A DNA stretch of 64,000 nucleotides from an uncultured Maribacter sp. GTDB lineage: Bacteria; Bacteroidota; Bacteroidia; Flavobacteriales; Flavobacteriaceae. Shown here one piece after another: positions 30,831 through 38,559 of this stretch. The notes below the pieces were generated by a model. That model was not told the origin of the DNA, ran no database searches, and worked only from the letters and a program-made list of their open reading frames with translations. The stretch lies in NCBI GenBank assembly GCA_947498505.1, contig CANMKG010000001.1:496001-560000 (forward strand). The letters are read 5' to 3'. Both the position numbers and the translations under genes were made by a program. The number at the start of each line of letters is the position of its first letter. Within the stretch, counting starts at the first letter, position 1.

Positions 30831-31679
30831 ATGAAAAACAAACAAACCATTTTATACGTATCGTTAGCAATAACCGTATTAACGGCTGTGTACTTTATTA
30901 CCAAAACAGTTCGTACACAAAATCAACTTCAACAAAGTATTACTGCCCAAACACAATTAGAGGATAGGGTAGCGGTACAAGATGCTATTTTAGAGGCGGA
31001 CTCACTTTTGGTACGAGGACAATATAATCAGGCGTTGGAGGTATACGATGAACAATTATCAAATAAAGCTCAGTTTAATAAAGAATTACAGCTTAAAATT
31101 GCCTTGACCCATAAATTGCAAGAAATGGGTACCCATTTAACTTCGTCTAAGACCAGAGATACTACTGCTGTAAAAGATACTCTATCTGCTTCTTTAGCAA
31201 AAGCTTCAGCTACTTTTACCCGTAAAATGGACTCTATAAGTTTTGCGTTAAAAAAAGCTAGAGTTGAGTTAAACAGTATGCGCAAACGATTAAATCAAAA
31301 ATCGATTGGAGCTTACCTTACCTTTAAAAGTAAAAAAGGGAATCATATACATTATGTTGGCAGTGTAACTAACCAAAAAGCAAATGGTTATGGTATTGCA
31401 CTACTGGATTCTGGAAGTAGATACGAAGGAGAATGGAAAGATAATCAGCGGCATGGAGAGGGCGTTTTTTATTGGAAAGATGGCGAGTATTACGAAGGTA
31501 GTTATCAAAATGATCAAAGAAGTGGAGAAGGTAGCTACTATTGGCCAAATGGTGATAAATATGTAGGTCATTGGAAAAATGACAAACGTAATGGACAAGG
31601 CTCTTTTTATGGTAAAAAAGGACCTGTAGTTACCAAAGGCGTTTGGAAAAACGATAAGCTGGTTACCCAACAAAAATAG
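30831..31679 (+). CDS. MORN-repeat protein with N-terminal TM and coiled coil
   Basis: YEGEWKDNQRHGEGVFYWKDGEYYEGSYQNDQRSGEGSYYWPNGDKYVGHWKNDKRNGQGSFYG. Confidence 0.92.
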   Translation: MKNKQTILYVSLAITVLTAVYFITKTVRTQNQLQQSITAQTQLEDRVAVQDAILEADSLLVRGQYNQALEVYDEQLSNKAQFNKELQLKIALTHKLQEMGTHLTSSKTRDTTAVKDTLSASLAKASATFTRKMDSISFALKKARVELNSMRKRLNQKSIGAYLTFKSKKGNHIHYVGSVTNQKANGYGIALLDSGSRYEGEWKDNQRHGEGVFYWKDGEYYEGSYQNDQRSGEGSYYWPNGDKYVGHWKNDKRNGQGSFYGKKGPVVTKGVWKNDKLVTQQK

Positions 31680-31771
31680 TGGTTTTTGCTATTTCAGTAA
31701 ACATTTACTAATATTATAAGGTAAGCGGTCCTAATATTAGTATAAAAGTAGGGCGCATTAAATTTTAAGCC

Positions 31772-32257
31772 ATGCGAAAAATCGATGATTTATTGAGTCA
31801 ATATGGAGAAAGTCACCAAACAAAATTTAATAAACTAATACATTACTTTTGTGTACCTGCCATTTTCTTTAGTTTAATAGGATTATTGGCAAGTATACCT
31901 ATCGCTAACTTATTTCAAGGAATATTACCAAATGGACTATTACCATATGCACATGTAGGTACTGTTGTAATACTTTTAGGTTTAGTGTATTACCTGCGTT
32001 TATCTATTCCATTATTTATTGGAATGCTTATTTTTTCTGGATTGGTACTTTTTGGAATTTATCAAATACAATTGCTTGATATTGCACCATTATGGGCTGT
32101 AATGCTTGGAATTTTTGCCGTTGCGTGGATACTTCAGTTTATTGGGCACAATCATGAAGGTAAAAAGCCATCATTTTTAAAAGATGTACAGTTTTTAATG
32201 ATAGGTCCTGCATGGACCATGAGTCATTTATTTGAAGCTTTGGGAATAAAGTTTTAA
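31772..32257 (+). CDS. DUF962/Mpo1-like membrane protein
   Basis: HQTKFNKLIHYFCVPAIFFSLIGLL, WILQFIGHNHEGKKPSF and IGPAWTMSHLFE. Confidence 0.88.
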   Translation: MRKIDDLLSQYGESHQTKFNKLIHYFCVPAIFFSLIGLLASIPIANLFQGILPNGLLPYAHVGTVVILLGLVYYLRLSIPLFIGMLIFSGLVLFGIYQIQLLDIAPLWAVMLGIFAVAWILQFIGHNHEGKKPSFLKDVQFLMIGPAWTMSHLFEALGIKF

Positions 32258-32310
32258 TCAATCAATGGTTATGCGTTAATATATTATATTCGTGACCTTA
32301 AAAAATTCTT

Positions 32311-33012
32311 ATGAAAAATAGCATTGCATTACTTTTAGTCGTTTTATTAATTTCATCATGTAATCGTAATAAGACTAAAAATCTGTTCAACGGAAAAGAT
32401 TTAAAAGGATGGCATGTAGATGTACCTGCTAACGATACCGTGGCAAATCCTGTAAATCCGTTTGTAATTGAGGAAGGAAACCTTGTTAGTTTAGGAACAC
32501 CACGAGGGCATTTAATTACGGACAAATCATATGAAAATTATAGGCTAGAGGTGATGTATCGTTTTACTGGAAAACCTGGCAATTGTGGGGTATTAGTGCA
32601 TGCATCAACACCTAGAGCGTTATATAAAATGTTTCCAAAATCAATTGAAGTTCAAATGGAATATCAAAATGCAGGCGATTTTTGGTGTATTGTAGAAAAT
32701 ATTGAAGTAGATGATATGGTAAATCGTCGCGGGCAAATGTCTGAATGGGGGATAACCGAAGGTAAGCGACGAAGAATACTAAATCTTACCAATGGTTCAG
32801 AAAATCCAAAAGGGGAGTGGAATACCATGAAAATAGAGTGTTTAGATGATAAAGTAAAGGTTTGGGTGAATAACGATTTGGTAAATTATGGATATAATGC
32901 TACTGCAACAAAAGGTCAAATTGCTATACAAGCCGAAGGTAGTGCCGTTGCTTTTAAATATGTAAAACTTACTCCAATAACGGAACTGACAGAAGAACCC
33001 GAAGCAAAGTAA
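32311..33012 (+). CDS. DUF1080 (3-keto-disaccharide hydrolase-like) lipoprotein
   Basis: Lipobox (LISSCNR), NLFNGKDLKGWHV, GNCGVLVHAS, EVQMEYQNAGDF, GEWNTMKIE. Confidence 0.88.
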   Translation: MKNSIALLLVVLLISSCNRNKTKNLFNGKDLKGWHVDVPANDTVANPVNPFVIEEGNLVSLGTPRGHLITDKSYENYRLEVMYRFTGKPGNCGVLVHASTPRALYKMFPKSIEVQMEYQNAGDFWCIVENIEVDDMVNRRGQMSEWGITEGKRRRILNLTNGSENPKGEWNTMKIECLDDKVKVWVNNDLVNYGYNATATKGQIAIQAEGSAVAFKYVKLTPITELTEEPEAK

Positions 33013-33013
33013 T

Positions 33014-33601
33014 TTAGGCTTCTACAGGGGTGTTTTTTACTACAGCGCTAACACAATCTAAAGCAAGTTTTTTTACTTCGGTTTGGTCTACAGCAACATT
33101 TTTGCTTTTTAATCGTAAAAGGCTATTGTAATTGGTAATCGCTTTATCAATATTAATAACGGTATAGTTAATTTTTGAACTATCCAATTGTTCAATAAAG
33201 TTGTTTCTAAGGGCAAGTGCTTTGTATCTTTTAAAAAAACCAAACTTAGAATTGCAGAGGTATATAAACTTTTGAACGCCCTCTTTTTGTCCTTCAGTTA
33301 ACAAATTACAATTTATATGGTAATCTACGTAGCGGTCAAAAAGACTTCTTTTTTTTGTAAAATTAGGAATAGAAATTATCGTACTAATGTTATTAAACTG
33401 TCCCTTTAATAGTTCAGGTTGTGTTGCAGACGCAACAATAAATTCTACATTACAATGTGTAAATTTTTTAGCAGTATCTGTATTTCTAATTAATATTTTG
33501 ACCGGTATGCCAAGTGAAATAAATTCCTTTATTATGAATTCCCCTAAAGCACACTCGGCACCGGCCAACAGTACCGATTCAATAACTTTACTTTGTAACA
33601 T
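33014..33601 (-). CDS. Degenerate Rossmann/NAD(P)-binding-like protein
   Basis: ESVLLAGAECALGEFIIKEFISLGIPVKILIRNTDTAKKF resembles an NmrA-like N-terminus. Confidence 0.55.
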   Translation of the reverse strand: MLQSKVIESVLLAGAECALGEFIIKEFISLGIPVKILIRNTDTAKKFTHCNVEFIVASATQPELLKGQFNNISTIISIPNFTKKRSLFDRYVDYHINCNLLTEGQKEGVQKFIYLCNSKFGFFKRYKALALRNNFIEQLDSSKINYTVINIDKAITNYNSLLRLKSKNVAVDQTEVKKLALDCVSAVVKNTPVEA

Positions 33602-33826
33602 TAATGCAATCTTTTACACTTAATACAGTTTAACGAAAGGTTTAAATGCAATGATCAATTAATAAAGTTTAGTCTTAAAAACGATACCTTATTTTTTAAA
33701 TGTAATGTCTTTAAATATGTCATAGATGGTTAGCTTGTGGTTTGTTACTGAACCAAAATTATGTAGAAACCAAAAAAGAAAAGAAATCCAATAAGACACA
33801 AATAGCCCGATAAGACATTTTAATGA

Positions 33827-34888
33827 TTATTTTCTGTACTCGGATGGGAGTATTCCCTGACATTTTTGAAAAGTTTGGGAAAATTTACTCACATTTTCAT
33901 ACCCAAATTTGGCAGCTATATCCTTGATTTTAAGGTCGGTATTTTTAACATATTGTTCCGCAAGCTGCATTTTGTTAGCCTGAAAATGCTTAAAAATAGA
34001 AGAACCATACATGATTTTAAAATTCTCTTTAAGCCGTGTTGGAGAAATTTTATGGTCTTTCGCCAAATTATCTACGCCTGGAAATTTTTGAAACAAATTT
34101 TGCGATAAATAGTGCTCAATTTTACCAATTTTAATGCGATCACCATAACTTAATTGATTAGAATTAACATTATCTTCTCGCTCCAGAGAATCAAAAAACA
34201 CACTAAAATAGGTATAGGTGAGCTTTTTTAGTTCAAATACGTTGGGCTTTTCCTTATGATTAAAGGCGGTTGAAAGTTGCGCAATTAAATCTTTAAATGC
34301 CTTTTTATCGTAGCTGTAGTTCAAAAATTCTTTTTGCGTGTCGTTTAGTAGCTGTTTTACAGTATCTGGTGTAGTAGTGGACTCCAGAATATTCTTTTTA
34401 GCCCATTCTTGATTAAAATACAGAATATACATAATTTCTGTAGCACCCTTAAAATGACCATTTAAAAAATCTGTAGCGGGCTTTGAAAAGGAAATCGAAT
34501 GATTTTTAATTTTTACATTATTAAATTCATACGTATCATTAGTCAATTCGTTTTCAATACTATTAATTGAGATAAAATAATAGTCAGACGGTAGAAACTT
34601 GTCGTAAATGGGTTGGTACGATACGTTGTTTTTATAGAACATATCAGATTTCATAATCCATAAACCTTCTTCCAATTCTACATAATAAAATTCACCTTTA
34701 ACAAATGGTGTATCTGCATAAAGCACTTGACGTTCCTCATTATGCTTCATAAAAGGCATTTTCGCGGAACTTTTTACAATTAGTTCTGGTGAGTTAGATA
34801 AGTACGATAGATTAAAAAAACCGTTACGGTATGTAAAAAAGTATTGTTTTGATAATGTAAACCAATTGTTTATCCGGTCAATAATCAT
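33827..34888 (-). CDS. AraC family transcriptional regulator
   Basis: C-terminal double HTH (LKIKDIAAKFGYENVSKFSQTFQKCQGILPSEYRK). Confidence 0.9.
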   Translation of the reverse strand: MIIDRINNWFTLSKQYFFTYRNGFFNLSYLSNSPELIVKSSAKMPFMKHNEERQVLYADTPFVKGEFYYVELEEGLWIMKSDMFYKNNVSYQPIYDKFLPSDYYFISINSIENELTNDTYEFNNVKIKNHSISFSKPATDFLNGHFKGATEIMYILYFNQEWAKKNILESTTTPDTVKQLLNDTQKEFLNYSYDKKAFKDLIAQLSTAFNHKEKPNVFELKKLTYTYFSVFFDSLEREDNVNSNQLSYGDRIKIGKIEHYLSQNLFQKFPGVDNLAKDHKISPTRLKENFKIMYGSSIFKHFQANKMQLAEQYVKNTDLKIKDIAAKFGYENVSKFSQTFQKCQGILPSEYRK

Positions 34889-34990
34889 TTGAGTATTACT
34901 ATTTTTTAAATGAATTATTTAGGGGGAGCGGCAAGATACTTCTTTTTTACAGATGTAGAAAATAAACATTGTAGTACGACACCTAATTTC

Positions 34991-35066
34991 TATTTTACAT
35001 AATATAAATTATAGTACAAATGTATTTCATCCATTAGATAGCTATAATTCCATATTATGTAAAATA
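34991..35066. repeat. Nested imperfect hairpin with 15-bp perfect outer arms
   Basis: TATTTTACATAATAT (34991-35005) and ATATTATGTAAAATA (35052-35066); inner AATTATAG (35007-35014) and CTATAATT (35042-35049). Confidence 0.85.
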
Positions 35067-35175
35067 TCCCAGAATATGCAGTCTATACAATAAACTTTCG
35101 TCTGGGGGTCATTAAACATTTTGCTCTTGGCTTTTGTACTACATTGAAATTTTTGTCTTGTTGTACTATAATTAG

Positions 35176-35745
35176 TCGTTATGTAAAATTGCCGCTCGCA
35201 AACGCTCGATTGCTTTTTAAAAATAATTATGCTGTCGCAGTAATTTTTTTAAACACAATTATCCATCGCTTGCCATCGCCAAAAAAAGCTAGCTTTTGCT
35301 TCTTGTTTAAAATTCGCGTATTCGATAAAATGTCCGCAAGATTTTTTTCTACGCAATTCTCGTCAAGGTTGCCGCAAGAGAATAAAATTTTTCCAGCGCA
35401 TTATCCAAGCTTAAAATTTTATACACTTGCTCAAATTGTGCATTTGTTTAAAACTTTTAAATGTTTGCATATCTTTTTTTCTTGATAAAAAAAGAAACAA
35501 AAAAATCAAGGCTGCATAAAACTTTGGAAACAATGTACGGCTCAATCGCTATATTTTAGAAAACATTGGAACGTTTCAAGATTGCTTAGAACTTGCTTTA
35601 AACCTAGTTAAAATGTAAAGAAAATGTATTACAAGCCCTCTAAAATATGCACGCTCATTCACCTATTGTTTTAGCCAAAGTTTTCTGAGGCCGTTTTGCC
35701 ATCGCTTCATCTGGGTAAAAACGCACGCTCTATTTTACATAATAT
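35176..35745. repeat. Non-coding repeat block bounded by inverted ATGTAAAAT/ATTTTACAT motifs
   Basis: gttatgtaaaat at the left and attttacataat at 35733-35744. Contains segments re-used at 46057-46158. Confidence 0.6.
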
Positions 35746-35751
35746 TATAAA

Positions 35752-36162
35752 CTAAACTTTTAGTTTATCAATCACATTATTTAAAACGTACTTTTCAAAC
35801 TCTTCAATGGATTTGCTTGATATTTTAATCTCCCAATTTGATAAACTGGGCATTAAACTCACTTCATTATTTACAAAGAAACTATTATCAGAATCTTGTA
35901 ATTGTGTAGATGGAATTAAATACACAACTCTTGGTTGTTTTTCTATGATTAAAACTAAAGCGATAAACAAGTTATCATTGAGTTCTCCTAAGTCTTGCTT
36001 TGAAATTTTAATACTTTGTTTTACAGTATTTAAATCTAGCGGTTGTAAGTATATGTGATGGTTTCCTATAAAAAAGTCTACTCCTTCCCTCCCATTGTTT
36101 TTAGGATTTAAATCTATACTATGGCTTTTTAATTCAGATTTTAAGAACTCTAAGGCAATCAT
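35752..36162 (-). CDS. Conserved hypothetical, XRE-linked (possible nuclease-like fold)
   Basis: Overlaps the upstream XRE gene by 4 nt (ATGA). GREGVDFFIGNHHIYLQPL...ALVLIIEKQPRVVYLIPS resembles a PD-(D/E)XK-type core lacking the usual Lys (inference). Confidence 0.65.
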   Translation of the reverse strand: MIALEFLKSELKSHSIDLNPKNNGREGVDFFIGNHHIYLQPLDLNTVKQSIKISKQDLGELNDNLFIALVLIIEKQPRVVYLIPSTQLQDSDNSFFVNNEVSLMPSLSNWEIKISSKSIEEFEKYVLNNVIDKLKV

Positions 36163-36365
36163 TTTGTAGAAACTAATAACTCTCTGATATCCACATCGAG
36201 TATCTCTGCAATTCTTTTTAAATCCTTTAGATGTGGTTGTGATTTATTATTGCAAAAAGCAGTTACAGAAGTTGTACTTTTTCCCAATTCTTCCGCAAGC
36301 CAAACTTGTGATTTCCCTTGAATTACTAATACTTCTTTTATTCTATTTATTCTTTCTACAGCCAT
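36159..36365 (-). CDS. XRE-type helix-turn-helix regulator
   Basis: IKEVLVIQGKSQVWLAEELGKSTTSVTAFCNNKSQPHLKDLKRIAEILDVDIRELL. Confidence 0.92.
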   Translation of the reverse strand: MAVERINRIKEVLVIQGKSQVWLAEELGKSTTSVTAFCNNKSQPHLKDLKRIAEILDVDIRELLVSTK

Positions 36366-36414
36366 ATTTATTGATGTATTCTACTTTAAATATATAATAC
36401 ATTCTTGTCAAAAT

Positions 36415-36531
36415 ATAAGTTTAAATTAAATTTTAGTAATCTAAACTTGTGTTTTTGAAATTTTAATTATAAGTTTGAATTAACTTTATGTAAGTTTACA
36501 TTATATAAAAATAATTTAAACTTATGTTTTT
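36415..36531. promoter_or_regulatory. Cluster of five AAGTTT/AAACTT operator-like motifs
   Basis: ATAAGTTTAAATTAA (36415), AAACTTGTGTTTTT (36443), ATAAGTTTGAATTAA (36469), GTAAGTTTACA (36490), TTTAAACTTATGTTTTT (36515) between divergent genes. Confidence 0.55.
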
Positions 36532-36558
36532 ATTGTTAATAACTTTATTTCAAATTTT

Positions 36559-36756
36559 ATGCCATATCCTAAATATACTAAAGCCGACCTAGAGAGAATC
36601 GTATATACACAACTAGATAACTTAAATGCCATTCACGACTTGTTACGCATTATGAAACTTCAAAATGAATTGATTGAAAATGCCAATAAGAAATTAAAGG
36701 ATGAAGTAATTGACTTTAAGAAACGTGTTAATTATGGTACTGGGAAGTTTGAATAA
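36559..36756 (+). CDS. Small hypothetical protein (65 aa)
   Basis: Complete ORF with ATG, charged/helical, divergent from the XRE gene; its stop abuts the helicase stop. Confidence 0.55.
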   Translation: MPYPKYTKADLERIVYTQLDNLNAIHDLLRIMKLQNELIENANKKLKDEVIDFKKRVNYGTGKFE

Positions 36757-38559
36757 TTAGGGAAACATTTTCTTATTCCAAACTTCTACATCTGAATCAG
36801 GAACAGACATAATTAATACCTTTCGCGGTCTGGTTATACCTACATATACAATCCTTAATTCCTCTTTACAATTTTCTGGTAAATCATTAAAATTAGGTGT
36901 ATTTATTATATTTACATAATTCCTTATGGCTTTTTTACCTAGAAGCAATAAAACGGCTTCAAAAGTTTTTCCCTTAACGGAATGAACAGTGCCATAATAA
37001 AATGGATGAATACTATCCGAATTTAAATTACTCGCATAATAGTCATCAATTAAAACATTCCCATTTTCTGTATTAATATTTAATGTTATTCCGCTGTCTT
37101 TTAATTCTTTGTTGGACTCCTCTATCCATTGGTTAAATGTTTTTCCATTAGTACCCGTAAGTTTATTAATGAAACTAAAAACAGTATCTCTATGTTTCAT
37201 AAGCCCATTTAATTCAATTTGAGTCTTAATAAAATCATCTGTGCAATAAAAATTACGATTAGTTTTTCTTATTAGTACCTCAAAATATCCTTTTTCTAAG
37301 AGTCTGTATCCTTTAAAAGAATCGTGATTGTCTATTAAATGCTTTCCTAAAATGATATTTCTAACGTGATATTGTTTATCTACCCACGGAATATTTTCAT
37401 AAGATGAAATATCAAGATTTAACCCTAAATATTTAGAACTACTTTTACCTCTGTATAATACAGCCACATTCTGTTTGTTAATTTCTATATCATTCTCTCG
37501 ACATAATTTTAAGAATCCTGATAAAATATTGTCAAAACTAGATTTACTTTCTTCTTGACTTATTATTGTTGGGTCTTTTTGGGTTGCTCTTTTTGGAAGC
37601 TTATAACCTATTATTTTAGGCACTAAATCATAATCAGCTACTTCTTCATTTACAGCATCTGATTTGTCAAATGATGATAAATTCTTTGTGAAGTCACAAA
37701 TAGCCTGAGAACTTCTTCGATTTTCATCAAGTAGAATATTATCCCATTCATCAAACTTTTTATCAAATAGCTCAGGCTTAGCATCGTTCCATTCAAAGAT
37801 AGATTGGTCTCTATCACCAATCAACATTATATTATTTGTACCTGAATTTTTTAATATATCAAGAATTCTCATTTGAATTTCATTAGTATCTTGTGCTTCA
37901 TCAATTATAAAATATTCAAATAGATTAGCAACATTAGTTGCGATAAGAGGATAGTTCTCTAATATTTTCAAAGCGATATAATTAGCATCTGATTGATTAG
38001 CATAACCTAGAGAGAAAAATTTCCATTTAGAATCAATTATGTGTTGTATATTCCCATTTACCTTTCCAGCCTGAGTGTAATAGTTCCATCTAAAATGAAA
38101 AGCTTGATATGGTGCAATCATCAATAATTTATCATCGATTCCGAAAGTTGTTTTATCGAAATATTGACCATAATCTCTTTCGAATAATTTATGAGACCAA
38201 TTAGAATGTGGTTCGCCAACAAGAACAGGACGAATGGGGCATTTCATAATTAAATGACCAAAAGGAAGAAATATATAAGTATTAATAAAACTATCTATGG
38301 TCCCCATAAAATGAGGATGCTTTAGAGGAACATATATACCAAAATCATCTCTAAGTTTCTCTTCGATTTCAGAACAAGCTACATTTGTAAAAGAAATAGC
38401 TGCAATCCCTTTTCTCTTAAAATCATTTTCATATAATAATTTAGAAATTCTTGCCGATACAGAATAAGTTTTACCGCTTCCTGGGCAAGCTTTAACCACA
38501 ACAGCCCCTTTGTTATAACGTAGAATTTCTTTCTGCTTTTCAGATAAATGGTCGTACAT
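36757..38559 (-). CDS. gajB: UvrD-like helicase, Gabija GajB-like
   Basis: VVVKACPGSGKTYSVSARI, IDEAQDTNEIQ, GDRDQSIFEWNDA, VHSVKGKTFEAV and IVYVGITRPRK; TAATG overlap with the upstream OLD-family gene. Confidence 0.82.
   Translation of the reverse strand: MYDHLSEKQKEILRYNKGAVVVKACPGSGKTYSVSARISKLLYENDFKRKGIAAISFTNVACSEIEEKLRDDFGIYVPLKHPHFMGTIDSFINTYIFLPFGHLIMKCPIRPVLVGEPHSNWSHKLFERDYGQYFDKTTFGIDDKLLMIAPYQAFHFRWNYYTQAGKVNGNIQHIIDSKWKFFSLGYANQSDANYIALKILENYPLIATNVANLFEYFIIDEAQDTNEIQMRILDILKNSGTNNIMLIGDRDQSIFEWNDAKPELFDKKFDEWDNILLDENRRSSQAICDFTKNLSSFDKSDAVNEEVADYDLVPKIIGYKLPKRATQKDPTIISQEESKSSFDNILSGFLKLCRENDIEINKQNVAVLYRGKSSSKYLGLNLDISSYENIPWVDKQYHVRNIILGKHLIDNHDSFKGYRLLEKGYFEVLIRKTNRNFYCTDDFIKTQIELNGLMKHRDTVFSFINKLTGTNGKTFNQWIEESNKELKDSGITLNINTENGNVLIDDYYASNLNSDSIHPFYYGTVHSVKGKTFEAVLLLLGKKAIRNYVNIINTPNFNDLPENCKEELRIVYVGITRPRKVLIMSVPDSDVEVWNKKMFP

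Noticed and set aside
31384-31673. Alternate-frame ORFs over the MORN repeats
   Set aside because: Arise from the repetitive MORN codons; the main frame has clear motifs.
35144-35485. 113-aa plus-strand ORF
   Set aside because: Lies entirely inside the repeat-like non-coding block; composition and lack of recognisable motifs suggest a spurious ORF.
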